Origin: Halomonas sp. SpR1
GTDB lineage: Bacteria; Pseudomonadota; Gammaproteobacteria; Pseudomonadales; Halomonadaceae
Direction: 5' to 3'
DNA length: 64,000 nt
Assembly (NCBI RefSeq): GCF_031010175.1
Contig: NZ_JAUAMB010000027.1
Coordinates: forward strand, 1-64,000
The notes beneath the pieces are model-generated. The model saw only the letters and a program-made list of their open reading frames with translations. It did no database searches and was not told where the DNA came from. A program made the position numbers and the translations under genes. This document shows, one piece after another, positions 18,856 through 28,706 of the stretch. Each line of letters begins with the position of its first letter. Position 1 is the stretch's first letter.

Positions 18856-19611
18856 ATGACGCATCCCGCTATTCAGCTCCCCGCGCTAATTGCCCACCGC
18901 GGCTACTCTGCCGCCGCTCCTGAAAACACCCTCGCGGCGGTGCGCGCTGCCCACCAGGCGGGGGCCACATGGGTAGAACTGGATGTGCAGCTACTGGGGG
19001 ACGGCACACCAGTGATTTGGCACGACAGCGACGTCGCGCGCTGTTCAAACGGGCGTGGTGGGCTCGCCTCCATGGATTGGATCAAGGCGCAAACCCTGGA
19101 CGCTGGGGGGTGGTTTGATGATCGTTTTGCGGGTGAGAAGATGCCTAGCCTTAGCGAGATGTTGGCACTGTTGAACGAGCTGGAGATGGGCGTCAATATG
19201 GAAATAAAGGTCAACAAAGGCCGTGACCCCATCGCGCTGGTTGATCGCGCGCTGCCGGAAATGCTGGACACCCTCCCACCCGAGCGTTTGATCATCTCCT
19301 CCTTCAATGCCAGCGCCCTCAGCCACTGCCGTCGCTTTGCCAGCAAAGAGCGGCTGGCCCTGGGCGTGCTGTTCGGCAGCGTGCCAAAAAACTGGCGCGA
19401 ACAGTGCGAGGCCATTGAGGCTTTCAGCGTGCACCCTCACTGGCCACGTTTAAAGCGCGCCCAAGTCGACGCCATGCAGCGCGAGGGCTATCAAATATTG
19501 TGCTATACCGCCAATGACCCTAGCGCTTTTCATAGTCGTTGGGAGTGGGGAATCGGCAGTGTCATCACCGATGAACCCGCCGCATTCAAGCGCTTTCTAG
19601 ATAGTCACTGA
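18856..19611 (+). CDS. ugpQ: Cytoplasmic glycerophosphodiester phosphodiesterase
   Basis: 251 residues, GDPD TIM-barrel family, no signal peptide, so cytosolic like UgpQ. It should split glycerophosphodiesters into glycerol-3-phosphate and an alcohol, feeding the same pool as GlpK/GlpD. The catalytic landmarks are all present: IAHRGYSAAAPENT (His-Arg and Glu), VELDVQLLGDG (Glu, Asp) and IWHDSDV (second His), then MEIK and the late Trp-rich end. Two genes downstream is unrelated DNA repair, so the neighbourhood gives no operon context. Confidence 0.9.
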   Translation: MTHPAIQLPALIAHRGYSAAAPENTLAAVRAAHQAGATWVELDVQLLGDGTPVIWHDSDVARCSNGRGGLASMDWIKAQTLDAGGWFDDRFAGEKMPSLSEMLALLNELEMGVNMEIKVNKGRDPIALVDRALPEMLDTLPPERLIISSFNASALSHCRRFASKERLALGVLFGSVPKNWREQCEAIEAFSVHPHWPRLKRAQVDAMQREGYQILCYTANDPSAFHSRWEWGIGSVITDEPAAFKRFLDSH

Positions 19612-19657
19612 TAAGCTCTAACAACTTATTAATTCACACACTGGCAAGGAGTCCACC

Positions 19658-20506
19658 GTGAAGTACCTAGGAGCCCATGTGAGCGCCGCTGGCGGCGCAG
19701 ACCAAGCCGTGCACCGGGCAGTGGAAATCGGCGCAGATGCCTTTGCGCTATTCACCAAAAATCAGCGCCAGTGGCAAGGTAAGCCGCTCACCGATGAAGC
19801 GATTCAAGCCTTCCGCGACGCCTGCGCCGAGCATAGCTTCGCCCCTGAGCAGATTTTGCCCCACGACAGCTATCTGATTAATCTTGGCCACCCGGAGCAG
19901 GAAGGGCTACGTAAATCCCGGGATGCCTTTCTGGATGAGATGCAGCGCTGCGAGCAATTAGGGCTGACACTGCTTAACTTTCACCCCGGCAGTCACTTAA
20001 ATAAAATCAGCGAAAGCGACTGCTTAAAGCGTATTGCGGAATCCGTTAACGAAGCGCTAGCGCATACCCAAGGCGTCACGGCAGTGATTGAAAATACGGC
20101 GGGACAAGGTACCAACCTGGGCTGGCGCTTCGAGCATTTAGCCGAAATCATTGCCCACGTGGACGATAAAGCCCGCGTAGGAGTGTGTATTGATACCTGC
20201 CACGCCTTTGCGGCGGGCTACGATTTGCGCACTGCAGAGACAACCCAAGCAACACTTGATGAATTAGCTAGCGTTGTTGGCTTTGAGTACCTGTGCGGTA
20301 TGCATTTAAACGATGCCAAAAGCGCCCTTGCCAGCCGCGTGGATCGCCACCATAGCCTGGGTAAAGGCAACATTGGCCTTCCCGCTTTTACCACCATCAT
20401 GCAGGAACCCCGGATTAGCGGCATCCCCATGATTTTGGAAACCATCGAACCCGATATCTGGGCCGATGAAATTGCTTGGCTGCGCACTCAAGCACCCACA
20501 GCGTGA
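19658..20506 (+). CDS. nfo: Deoxyribonuclease IV (AP endonuclease)
   Basis: 282-residue TIM-barrel AP endonuclease (E. coli Nfo 285) for base-excision repair. It cuts at abasic sites using a trinuclear zinc centre. The zinc-ligand stretches are intact: [50 protein letters not shown] and LETIEPD. The start codon is GTG ([13 protein letters not shown]) preceded by AAGGAG. It lies 46 bases after ugpQ and could share its transcript. Confidence 0.96.
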   Translation: MKYLGAHVSAAGGADQAVHRAVEIGADAFALFTKNQRQWQGKPLTDEAIQAFRDACAEHSFAPEQILPHDSYLINLGHPEQEGLRKSRDAFLDEMQRCEQLGLTLLNFHPGSHLNKISESDCLKRIAESVNEALAHTQGVTAVIENTAGQGTNLGWRFEHLAEIIAHVDDKARVGVCIDTCHAFAAGYDLRTAETTQATLDELASVVGFEYLCGMHLNDAKSALASRVDRHHSLGKGNIGLPAFTTIMQEPRISGIPMILETIEPDIWADEIAWLRTQAPTA

Positions 20507-20610
20507 GCTAAATAATATAACCCAGCGTTCAGCGGTTTTTGCACACCCGGCGTTGCTTGCCTACGCTTAAGCTCCTTTCCTCAAGCCCCAGCCTAAGTAA
20601 GGAGCGAGCA

Positions 20611-22026
20611 ATGAGCGATACCGATCTTGGCAGTTTAGATGCCCAGGCCCTAGCTCACTTGTTTGAAAGCCGAGAGGCCTCACCGCTAGAAGCCACCCGC
20701 GCGGCCCTTGAGCGGATTGAGCGTTTTAACCCAGACGTTAATGCCTATGTGTATGTGGATGCTGAAGGCGCAGAGTCAGCGGCCAAAGCCTCAGCGCGGC
20801 GCTGGGGACAAGGCAAACCGCTTAGCCCCATCGATGGAGTGCCGGTTTCGTTAAAAGACCTGACCCAAGTGGCTGGCATGCCCTGCCGAGAAGGTTCGCT
20901 CACCTCTTCAGAGGCGCTATGTGACAGCGACGCCCCACCGGCACGCATGCTGCGCGAAGCGGGCGCCATCCTGCTGGGCAAAACCAACACGCCTGAATTT
21001 GGCTGGAAAGCAGTCACTGATAACCGCGTCTTTGGCGCCACGGCCAACCCCTGGGACACACGGTTAACCCCCGGTGGCTCTTCCGGCGGTGCCGCTGCGG
21101 CTGCGGCGCTCAATATGGGGGTGCTACACCAGGGTGGCGACTCAGGTGGCTCTATCCGGATTCCCGCTGCTTTCACCGGTGTCTTTGGCTTTAAACCTAC
21201 TTTCGGCTGGACGCCCCAATGGCCGCCAGCCAAAGAGCCCAGCTTATCGCACCTGGGGCCGTTAACACGCACCGTTCGAGATGCGGTGAGTATGTTGAAC
21301 GTGATGGGCAGGTACGATTACCGTGACCCCTACGCCACCCGCGGACAGCCTGAAGACTGGGGTGTAGATCTAGATAAAGGCTTAACCGGGCTGCGAATTG
21401 GCTACTCCACTGATCTTGGCTATGCCAAAGTAGACCCGCAAGTTGCCGAACGCGTGCGCGAAGCAGCCAACCGGATGGAGGCGTTAGGCGCTGAAGTGGT
21501 CGAAGTGCATCCCGGCTTTTCCTCACCGCTGGATACCTTTCGCAAACTATGGTTTACCGCCTCGCTAGAACAGTGGTCACAAATGGATGACCGCCAGCGC
21601 ACGCTGCTGGACTCCGGTATGGTGGCCAATGCCCGTGAAGCCGAGCCCTGGAAAGCCGTTGACCTGTTTCGTGCCTTGGCGGATCGTGCGGAGTTAACCC
21701 AGCGCTTGGAGCACTTTAATCAAGAGTATCATCTGCTAATGACACCTTCGGTGGCTATCCCGCCGTTTGAAATAAACCAGGAAGTTCCCCCCGGCAGTGA
21801 TATGCGGGATTGGGAAGAGTGGGCGCCATTTAGCTACCCTTTTAACCTCAGTCAGCAACCCGCCGCGTCGGTGCCCTGCGGTTTTACCGGCGACGGTTTA
21901 CCGGTGGGCTTTCAGCTAGCGGGCGGCAAATACGATGATGTGCGGGTTCTGCGCGCCTGTCATGCCTACATGGAAGCGCACCCACCACGCTTTCCCAGCG
22001 TGCCCAACCCCGCCCAGTATGCTTAA
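20611..22026 (+). CDS. Amidase signature-family amidase
   Basis: 471-residue amidase signature enzyme. The Ser-cisSer-Lys triad is visible: Lys in VPVSLKDLTQVAG, the Gly/Ser-rich loop GGSSGGAAAAAALNMG, and the nucleophile region GGDSGGSIRIPAAF. Family members hydrolyse aliphatic or aryl amides; substrate cannot be inferred and it is not GatA by context. The start at 20611 (MSDTDLGSLDAQAL) has AAGGAG at good distance; an in-frame ATG 24 codons earlier has neither. Closed by a strong terminator shared with the convergent lipoprotein gene. Confidence 0.88.
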   Translation: MSDTDLGSLDAQALAHLFESREASPLEATRAALERIERFNPDVNAYVYVDAEGAESAAKASARRWGQGKPLSPIDGVPVSLKDLTQVAGMPCREGSLTSSEALCDSDAPPARMLREAGAILLGKTNTPEFGWKAVTDNRVFGATANPWDTRLTPGGSSGGAAAAAALNMGVLHQGGDSGGSIRIPAAFTGVFGFKPTFGWTPQWPPAKEPSLSHLGPLTRTVRDAVSMLNVMGRYDYRDPYATRGQPEDWGVDLDKGLTGLRIGYSTDLGYAKVDPQVAERVREAANRMEALGAEVVEVHPGFSSPLDTFRKLWFTASLEQWSQMDDRQRTLLDSGMVANAREAEPWKAVDLFRALADRAELTQRLEHFNQEYHLLMTPSVAIPPFEINQEVPPGSDMRDWEEWAPFSYPFNLSQQPAASVPCGFTGDGLPVGFQLAGGKYDDVRVLRACHAYMEAHPPRFPSVPNPAQYA

Positions 22027-22043
22027 CAGCTGTGCAGCATAAA

Positions 22044-22078
22044 AAAGCCCAGCCAATCATAACGCTTGGCTGGGCTTT
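22044..22078. terminator. Bidirectional terminator after the amidase gene
   Basis: Perfect 13-bp stem AAAGCCCAGCCAA/TTGGCTGGGCTTT, nine-base loop, A-run before it and T after it. It serves the amidase gene and the convergent lipoprotein gene. Confidence 0.9.
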
Positions 22079-22095
22079 AGCGATCAATAGGAACG

Positions 22096-22530
22096 TTACA
22101 TTGCCGAGAGTTTCTCTTGGTCTAACACGCCCGACATGCGCACCATAGCCAATGCTTCATCCAGGCTGCTCATCTCTTCGATCATCACCAACTCGCTCTC
22201 TAAACTCACCGGCTGACCGGCTGTTTCAGAGAGCAGTTTTTCCAGAGAAGCCACATCCATAGCGTCGTCTAAGTGGTGAACATCCACTGAGGCACTATTA
22301 CGGCCAGGCAGGTAGATGGTGCCATTAGAGAAATCCACGGCGTAGGCGATCACTCCGGGTACGATAAAAAACAGCAAACCTACCCCGTTGGCGACAGCAA
22401 TAACCGGATCAATATCACCGCTCAATTGGCCCTTACGCTCAGGGTGAAAAAGCGTACCACAACCACTCAATGACACGATGGAAACGCCAACCACGGCGCC
22501 AGTCAACCAGCGACGAACTGCTTGGTGCAT
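22096..22530 (-). CDS. Lipoprotein of unnamed family
   Basis: 144 residues beginning MHQAVRRWLTGAVVGV, with a lipobox LSGC, so exported and lipidated. After the Cys, the stretch GTLFHPERKGQLSG is followed by a hydrophobic segment (VANGVGLLFFIVPGVIAYAVDF) and NGTIYLPG, a layout resembling YceK-like small lipoproteins. The C-terminal half is acidic and helical. Function unknown. The start at 22530 has GAGGG upstream; a GTG-adjacent start six codons earlier is less likely. Confidence 0.75.
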   Translation of the reverse strand: MHQAVRRWLTGAVVGVSIVSLSGCGTLFHPERKGQLSGDIDPVIAVANGVGLLFFIVPGVIAYAVDFSNGTIYLPGRNSASVDVHHLDDAMDVASLEKLLSETAGQPVSLESELVMIEEMSSLDEALAMVRMSGVLDQEKLSAM

Positions 22531-22772
22531 GAAGGTTCCCTCAACCAAAAAAAGTAACGATAGCCGATATAGCGTATTGCGCTTTGGTTTTTTTGCCGAC
22601 TATCGCGCCATAAAACTTGATCAGTTTAGCACAGCCATCCAGAAGCATAGATGATTTAGCGATAAGGACTATTTTGCCGCTTCAACCGCTAGGCCGTACA
22701 ATGCTTCCATTCAACGCTTTTAAGCACTTTTTTAAGAATCCAGTTTTCAAAATCTAAGGAATGCTAACGCCC

Positions 22773-24491
22773 ATGCGCGCCAGCCAATTACTGATTGCCA
22801 CTCTAAAAGAAACCCCGGCTGACGCCGAAGTCATTAGCCACCAGCTAATGCTCCGTGCCGGGATGATTCGCCGCTTAACCTCTGGGCTTTACACTTGGTT
22901 ACCGCTCGGTCTGCGCACCCTGCGCAAAGTGGAAGCCATTGTGCGCGAAGAGATGAACCGCGCCGGTGCTCAAGAGGTTCTCATGCCCGCTGTGCAACCC
23001 GCTGAGCTGTGGCAGGAGTCTGGGCGCTGGGAGCAGTACGGCCCCGAGCTGTTACGTCTCAAAGATCGCCACGACCGCGACTACTGCGTAGGCCCGACCC
23101 ACGAAGAAGTGATTACCGACCTGGTACGTAAAGAGATCGCCAGCTACAAGCAGTTGCCGGTCAATTTCTATCAGATCCAGACCAAGTTCCGCGACGAGAT
23201 TCGTCCGCGTTTTGGGGTGATGCGCTCTCGCGAATTCATCATGAAGGATGCTTACTCCTTCCATCTGGATGAAGCCTCTCTAAAGCAGACCTACCAGGAT
23301 ATGTACGACGCCTATACGCGCATTTTCACGCGTCTTGGCCTCGACTTCCGTCCGGTGATCGCTGATAACGGCTCTATCGGGGGTACCGGCTCCCACGAAT
23401 TCCATGTGCTCGCGGATTCCGGCGAAGACGACATCGTCTTCTCCACCTCTTCCGATTACGCGGCCAATATGGAAAAAGCCGAGGCCCTGCCTGCTCCACT
23501 GGGTAGCGACATTCAGCGCGAGGCGCCTACCCAAGAGATGCATCTGGTAGATACACCTAACGCCAAGACCATTGCCGCCCTGGTTGAGCAGTTCGATCTG
23601 CCGATCGAGAAAACGGTCAAAACCCTGATCGTACATGCCGCCGAGGGCGGCCTGATTGCCCTATTAGTGCGCGGTGATCATGAGCTAAACGAGGTAAAAG
23701 CAGAGAACCTTCCTCAAGTGGCGGCTCCGCTTACCATGGGCAGTGAAGAGGAAATTCGCGCAGCAGCCGGTGCAGGTTTTGGCTCGCTTGGCCCGGTGAA
23801 CCTTGATATGCCCATTATTGCAGACCGCAGCGTTGCCCTGATGAGCGACTTTGGCGCGGGTGCCAATATTGAAGGCAAACACTACTTCGGTATTAACTGG
23901 GAGCGGGATGTGGCTTTGCCAGAAGTGGCCGACCTGCGCAATGTGGTGGAAGGCGACCCCTCTCCCGACGGCCAAGGTACGCTCTCTATCAAGCGCGGCA
24001 TCGAGGTTGGTCACGTCTTCCAGCTTGGCCAAAAGTACTCCCAGGCCATGAACGCCAACGTGCTGGGTGACAATGGCAAAACCAGCCACCCATGGATGGG
24101 TTGCTACGGCATCGGCGTAACCCGCGTGGTCGCCGCGGCCATTGAGCAGAACCACGACGACGCCGGCATTATCTGGCCCAACGCCATTGCGCCCTTCCAG
24201 GTGGCGCTGGTACCGATGAACGCACACAAATCCCAGCGTGTGCGCGAAGAGTCTGAACGCCTTTACCAAGCGCTCACCGCCGCAGGCTTAGACGTTCTGC
24301 TGGATGACCGAGACACCCGACCCGGCGTTAAATTTGCCGATTTGGAACTGATGGGTGTCCCCCATCGCCTAGTGATCGGCGACCGCGGCCTGGACAACGG
24401 TGAACTGGAATATAAAGGACGCCGTGATAGCGAAGCCACCATGGTGCCTGCGGATCAAATCATCAACTTTTTGCGTGAGAAAGCTAGCTAA
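22773..24491 (+). CDS. proS: Prolyl-tRNA synthetase
   Basis: 572-residue bacterial-type class II ProRS (E. coli 572). Motif 2 region [26 protein letters not shown], the YbaK-like editing insertion (about residues 225-385), motif 3 and the HGTP anticodon-binding domain are in the right order. The start at 22773 ([19 protein letters not shown]) aligns with E. coli ProRS; an in-frame ATG at 22761 lies directly against the AAGGA, too close for initiation, whereas 22773 is 12 bases from it. Monocistronic, with a stable hairpin soon after the stop. Confidence 0.96.
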   Translation: MRASQLLIATLKETPADAEVISHQLMLRAGMIRRLTSGLYTWLPLGLRTLRKVEAIVREEMNRAGAQEVLMPAVQPAELWQESGRWEQYGPELLRLKDRHDRDYCVGPTHEEVITDLVRKEIASYKQLPVNFYQIQTKFRDEIRPRFGVMRSREFIMKDAYSFHLDEASLKQTYQDMYDAYTRIFTRLGLDFRPVIADNGSIGGTGSHEFHVLADSGEDDIVFSTSSDYAANMEKAEALPAPLGSDIQREAPTQEMHLVDTPNAKTIAALVEQFDLPIEKTVKTLIVHAAEGGLIALLVRGDHELNEVKAENLPQVAAPLTMGSEEEIRAAAGAGFGSLGPVNLDMPIIADRSVALMSDFGAGANIEGKHYFGINWERDVALPEVADLRNVVEGDPSPDGQGTLSIKRGIEVGHVFQLGQKYSQAMNANVLGDNGKTSHPWMGCYGIGVTRVVAAAIEQNHDDAGIIWPNAIAPFQVALVPMNAHKSQRVREESERLYQALTAAGLDVLLDDRDTRPGVKFADLELMGVPHRLVIGDRGLDNGELEYKGRRDSEATMVPADQIINFLREKAS

Positions 24492-24627
24492 GGTAGTAAC
24501 GCTTAGCGGGGTGCTGCTGAGCTGCACCGGGCTTGTAGCCACAAGCCCGGTGGCGGCTCAGCCGTTATCCCAATCCCTAACCCACCCTGCGTTGAACAGT
24601 TGGCTTACCGTTAAGCCAAACGCATGA
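24475..24627 (+). pseudogene. Short ORF with signal peptide, probable gene remnant
   Basis: A 50-codon frame starting GTG inside the proS end ([15 protein letters not shown]) looks like an export signal: basic start, hydrophobic core, TSPVAAQ cleavage site. It then stops after about 20 more residues. It could be a small secreted protein or the 5' stub of a larger secreted protein gene lost here. A 12-bp perfect hairpin lies inside it. No ribosome-binding site is distinct. Confidence 0.35.
24525..24552 (+). other. Stable stem-loop downstream of proS
   Basis: Perfect 12-bp stem CACCGGGCTTGT/ACAAGCCCGGTG with tetraloop AGCC, 34 bases after the proS stop. No T tract follows, so a simple Rho-independent terminator is not supported; it may protect the proS mRNA end. 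Confidence 0.7.
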
Positions 24628-24708
24628 CTTTCCTGCCTAATCCATTCACTATTAAGTTCAACACAGTGCAAGCTAACTACGCGCTAGCTTAATAAGGGAT
24701 ACGTCGCA

Positions 24709-25392
24709 ATGCCACTACACCAACATCGCCCAGTTATGGGCTTTATCAGCGCATACGCAACCCCGTTATTGGCAGTAGCGATGATCCCCCTGCTTGGCGC
24801 CACCGCTAACGCCGCGCAGATAACGGTTCACAGTGCTGACGGCCAGCCGCTTGAGGACGCCGTCGTTGAAGTTTACTACGACACAGCGGCAGGCAATCCA
24901 CCTCAAGAAGAGAACATCTATCAGCGCGATGCCGCCTTTCACCCCAAGGTACTGACTGTGCCGACCGGTAGCTATGTGGCATTTCCCAACCAGGATACAA
25001 CCCGACACCACGTCTACTCTTTTTCACCGGCTAAAACCTTTGATTTAAATCTCTATCTGCAAGAAACGCCGCCGCCGGTTCACTTCGACCAATCCGGCGT
25101 TGTCGTTTTGGGGTGTAATATTCACGACCATATGCAGGCTTTTATTGTGGTCAGCGACGCCCCCTACGCGGCGCTAACCGGGGCCGAAGGCATGCTTGCC
25201 CTGCCCACGCTGCCAGCTGGAGAGCATCGTGTGCGCGTATGGCACCCGCGGCTCGATGACAGCCAGCAAGTTTGGTGGGAAGGCATAATTACCGATACTG
25301 ACCAGTTGGAAGTCAGTTTGGAACTCAACGCGCTGCCACCTCCAGCGCCAATACTCTCTCCCCTTCAGCAGCGATTTAAAGATGCCACTTAA
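24709..25392 (+). CDS. Secreted cupredoxin-like protein (methylamine utilisation-type)
   Basis: 227 residues with an N-terminal signal peptide (core PLLAVAMIPLLGAT, cleavage near ANA|AQ). The mature part has a plastocyanin/azurin-like domain: His in DTTRHHVYSFSP and the type-1 copper loop VVLGCNIHDHMQAFI supplying Cys, His and Met. An N-terminal beta domain precedes (ITVHSADGQPLEDAVV), followed by a Pro-rich C-terminus. Homologues are often labelled methylamine utilisation protein, but no methylamine genes are near. It is the first of four co-oriented genes with a c-di-GMP enzyme, an outer-membrane-type protein and a haemoglobin lipoprotein, so a redox or copper-sensing role in the periplasm is plausible. 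Confidence 0.8.
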   Translation: MPLHQHRPVMGFISAYATPLLAVAMIPLLGATANAAQITVHSADGQPLEDAVVEVYYDTAAGNPPQEENIYQRDAAFHPKVLTVPTGSYVAFPNQDTTRHHVYSFSPAKTFDLNLYLQETPPPVHFDQSGVVVLGCNIHDHMQAFIVVSDAPYAALTGAEGMLALPTLPAGEHRVRVWHPRLDDSQQVWWEGIITDTDQLEVSLELNALPPPAPILSPLQQRFKDAT

Positions 25393-25442
25393 GCCGCTAT
25401 TAGTTTTCAGGAGATGGCGATCCGCCACTTAGTGAGGTTGCT

Positions 25443-27809
25443 ATGCGCTTTAGAACGCGCCTGATGCTCGTGCTACTGACCGTGGTGATTGTCTCGCAGC
25501 TCGCCACCGGAGTAGCGTTTCTTCGCGCGACCCAAAACGACGTCATTGCCAAAGGGTCCCAACGTTTAGAAGTGGGCGCCAATGTGTTGGCACAACTGTT
25601 GGACGCGCGTGGGGAGCAGTTAGCCAACAACGTCGCCATCCTCGCCGATGACTTCGGCTTTAAAAGCGCCGTTTCCACTCGAGATACCGAGACGCTCTAC
25701 TCTGTGCTGGCCAACCACGGCGAGCGTGCCAAGGCCGATATCGTGTTGCTCAGCGATCTAGATGGACATATTTTAGCCAGCAGCCATCACGCGCAAAATA
25801 GCCCGATGCCTTTCCCGCAGCTGTTCGAACGGGCTCGCCAAGAGGGTCAAGCTGTTAGCGTCGTCATCGCCGAGGGTCAGCCTTACGAATTTGCCCTGCT
25901 CCCCGTACGCGCCCCCAACCTGATTGGCTGGGTGGGCATGGGCTTTTTAATCAATGAAGCAGTGACGGAAGAGATTAATGCGTTAACCGGGTTGGACATT
26001 AGCGTGGTTAACTTCCTCGATAACCGTGAGATCAGCTACCTGGCAAGTACTCACGACGAGCACTTAGCCCAGCAGTTAATCAGCGGGCGTGGTAGTGAGC
26101 TCATCGAAGGCGAGTACACCTTACACAGCCAGATGACGCCGGATGCTGAGTACCTCTCCTATGCGAGCCAGCTCTATTCCGACGACGCTAATCACACCTA
26201 TGCGCTGCTGCAACTCTCCCGCAACGAGCTGCTTGGCGCTTACCGTTCATTACAGTGGCAACTGCTGGGAATCATTGCCCTGATCCTGCTATTTACCGTG
26301 CTGATTGCCATGTGGAGCGCGCGGAGCATGAGCAAACCGTTAATGGAATTGGCGCAGGCGGCTCAGCGCATTGGGCGCGGCGAGCGCTTCACCGAGTTAC
26401 CGATTGGTACTGAGCGGAGCGAAACCGGGCTATTGGCATCAACACTACTCGCCATGCAGGAGGGTATCGCTCAGCGCGAAGCGACACTTCATCACCAATC
26501 TCGCCACGATTTACTCACTGACCTGCCCAATCGCATCAGTGCCCAAGAAGATATTAGCCTTTTGATCAAACGCGGTGAGCCGTTTACCCTCCTGCGCCTG
26601 GCGATTAATAACTTTCGCGATATTAACGACACCTTCGGCTATGCACTGGGAGATCATGTGCTGGTCACCCTGGCCAAGCGTTTACAGCACTTTGACGCTG
26701 AGAGCACGGCCTACCGGCTTGATGGGGATGAGCTGCTACTACTGGTGAAGCAGTCGAGAAGTGACTTTGCCTGGCGCACACGCCTTTTCACTACTCTCCA
26801 CCACCCCATCGATCTTGATAAATCCCCCATCACGCCCTCACTTTCGGCGGGAGAAACCAACTACCCCGACCATGGCGACAGCCCACAACTGTTGCTGCGG
26901 CGATCCGATATAGCGTTGGATATGGCGCGACGTCACCGGCACTCTCATCAGCGCTATCTGGAGGGTCAGGATGAACACCACCTGCGTCAGCTCACCTTGA
27001 TTCGCGATCTACAGGACGCGGTGGGCAACGGCGAACTGTGGATGGCCTACCAGCCCAAAGTAGACACACGTAACGGCCGTGTCGAGCAGTGCGAAGCACT
27101 GATGCGCTGGCGTCACCCCTCGTTAGGATTTGTTCCACCCGATGAGTTCATCAGCTTGGCCGAGCGCTCGGGAAGTATCAGCATGCTTAGTCACTGGATG
27201 TTAGCCAATGTATGCGCTCAACTGCATGCCTGGCAGCAACACGGTTACCACTTATCGGTAGCGGTTAATCTATCCGCCAGTGATGTGGTGGATCGTCAAT
27301 TAGCAACTTATTTGGCCAGTTTACTAGAACGCTATCGCCTTTCTCCTGCCCGCCTGAGTATCGAAGTCACTGAAAGTGCCGTTATGCAGGACGTTGATGC
27401 CGCTATGTCCACGTTGATGGAACTCAACCAACTGGGGCTACGTATCGCGATTGATGACTACGGCACCGGCTACTCTTCCCTGGCGCAAATCAAACGGCTA
27501 CCCGTGGATGAGCTCAAGATCGATAAGTCTTTCGTGTTGGCCATCGACTCGCAAAAAGATGACTTAACCATCGTCAGTTCAACCATTGAAATGGGGCACA
27601 GTTTAGGACTGCGCATAGTGGCCGAAGGCGTTGAAAATCGCGCCAGTGCCGAGCTGTTAAGCAAACTTGGCTGTGACTATTTACAAGGGTATTGGATTGC
27701 TAAACCCATGCCAGCGGATGAACTAACCACATGGTTGGATAACTTTACGCCGCTGTCACTGCCCCACCCGGTGTCTTCCATACTAAAGACGCTCCAGAGA
27801 AAACCATGA
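25443..27809 (+). CDS. Membrane GGDEF/EAL protein with periplasmic sensor
   Basis: 788 residues. Order: membrane segment about 5-27, periplasmic sensor about 28-272, second membrane segment about 273-291, HAMP about 292-343, GGDEF about 350-505, EAL about 520-770. The cyclase motif is degenerate (LDGDEL at 426-431 instead of GGDEF), so cyclase activity is unlikely. The EAL domain keeps CEALMRW (551-553), the DDYGTGYSSL loop (671-680), LKIDKSFV and VAEGVE, so c-di-GMP phosphodiesterase activity is expected. It lies 50 bases after the cupredoxin gene and overlaps the next gene by ATGA, so it is co-translated with it. The periplasmic domain may read the state of the neighbouring secreted redox proteins. 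Confidence 0.88.
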   Translation: MRFRTRLMLVLLTVVIVSQLATGVAFLRATQNDVIAKGSQRLEVGANVLAQLLDARGEQLANNVAILADDFGFKSAVSTRDTETLYSVLANHGERAKADIVLLSDLDGHILASSHHAQNSPMPFPQLFERARQEGQAVSVVIAEGQPYEFALLPVRAPNLIGWVGMGFLINEAVTEEINALTGLDISVVNFLDNREISYLASTHDEHLAQQLISGRGSELIEGEYTLHSQMTPDAEYLSYASQLYSDDANHTYALLQLSRNELLGAYRSLQWQLLGIIALILLFTVLIAMWSARSMSKPLMELAQAAQRIGRGERFTELPIGTERSETGLLASTLLAMQEGIAQREATLHHQSRHDLLTDLPNRISAQEDISLLIKRGEPFTLLRLAINNFRDINDTFGYALGDHVLVTLAKRLQHFDAESTAYRLDGDELLLLVKQSRSDFAWRTRLFTTLHHPIDLDKSPITPSLSAGETNYPDHGDSPQLLLRRSDIALDMARRHRHSHQRYLEGQDEHHLRQLTLIRDLQDAVGNGELWMAYQPKVDTRNGRVEQCEALMRWRHPSLGFVPPDEFISLAERSGSISMLSHWMLANVCAQLHAWQQHGYHLSVAVNLSASDVVDRQLATYLASLLERYRLSPARLSIEVTESAVMQDVDAAMSTLMELNQLGLRIAIDDYGTGYSSLAQIKRLPVDELKIDKSFVLAIDSQKDDLTIVSSTIEMGHSLGLRIVAEGVENRASAELLSKLGCDYLQGYWIAKPMPADELTTWLDNFTPLSLPHPVSSILKTLQRKP

Positions 27810-28696
27810 GGTTATTTCAATCTATGTTTTCACCGCCCAACTCAACCTTTAGGTACTCTCTCTCCGGTTGTCTCGCGGCCTGCTTAGCGGTCTGTTTCGT
27901 GCTTGCCACCACGCCCTCTTCAGCCGGAAGCCGTATTATTGGAACGGGCGGCGTGAGTGCCATTGAAGGGGCTGCGGGAGGTGGCTTATCGCCTTGGGCA
28001 GTGCTTGCCAGCACCGCAAGCGCTCAGGAAATAGGCGTTACGGCCGCTGCTACCCGTGCGTGGGTAGACGATTATCGGCTAACGGTGACCGGCGCCAGCC
28101 TGAATGTTTATGATCGTGTTGAAGTCTCCGTGGCCCGGCAAACCCTTGATCTGGAAACCCTGGGTGGCGAACTAGGCCAGGATATTTATGGCGCGAAGGT
28201 ACGCATATTCGGCGATGTGCTCTATCACCCCTGGGGCATTTGGAGTGTTGGGATACAACATAAGCGACTGGTGGATGGCGCCATTCCCACCGCCCTGGGC
28301 GCTGATGAAACAAGCGGCACCGATGTGTACCTTAGTGGCAGCAAGCTGCTGTTTAGTGCGGTTGCGGGGCGCAATGTGCTACTCAACGCGACCCTACGCA
28401 ATACCGATGCCAACCAGGGCGGCCTGCTCGGTTTTGGCGGTGACCAGGGCAGCCGCTCGTGGGTGGCGGAGGGAAGTGTGGGCATCTTTATTACCCCACA
28501 ATGGATTGTCGGCGCCGAGTATCGCCAGAAACCCGATAACCTAAGCGTAGCCACAGAGGACGATTGGCAAAGCCTCTACTCTGCCTACTTCTTCAATAAG
28601 CACTTATCGCTGACGGGCGCCTGGTTGGGTTTAGGCGACATTGCCGGCCTACCTTCTCAGCAAGGCGGCTATCTTTCACTCCAGGCAGCTTTTTAA
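27806..28696 (+). CDS. DUF3034 family protein, probable outer-membrane beta-barrel
   Basis: 296 residues matching DUF3034. It begins with a signal peptide (core CLAACLAVCFVLATTPSS) and then GSRIIGTGGVSAIEGAAGGG, typical of the family. The rest alternates short amphipathic strands (for example GVTAAATRAWVDDYRLTVTG) and ends in a C-terminal Phe (LSLQAAF), which suggests an outer-membrane beta-barrel. No function is known for DUF3034. The start overlaps the stop of the GGDEF/EAL gene (ATGA), showing translational coupling. Confidence 0.8.
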   Translation: MRLFQSMFSPPNSTFRYSLSGCLAACLAVCFVLATTPSSAGSRIIGTGGVSAIEGAAGGGLSPWAVLASTASAQEIGVTAAATRAWVDDYRLTVTGASLNVYDRVEVSVARQTLDLETLGGELGQDIYGAKVRIFGDVLYHPWGIWSVGIQHKRLVDGAIPTALGADETSGTDVYLSGSKLLFSAVAGRNVLLNATLRNTDANQGGLLGFGGDQGSRSWVAEGSVGIFITPQWIVGAEYRQKPDNLSVATEDDWQSLYSAYFFNKHLSLTGAWLGLGDIAGLPSQQGGYLSLQAAF

Positions 28697-28706
28697 GCGG
28701 GGCGCT

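Noticed and set aside
23685..24269. 194-codon open frame opposite proS
   Set aside because: Shadow of the well-conserved ProRS gene; His/Val/Ala-rich without any domain.
24525..24552. Rho-independent terminator of proS
   Set aside because: The stem is perfect but no T tract follows, so it is listed only as a stem-loop.
24709..25392. Methylamine metabolism gene
   Set aside because: Homologues carry that label, but no methylamine dehydrogenase or accessory genes are near; the context is c-di-GMP signalling.
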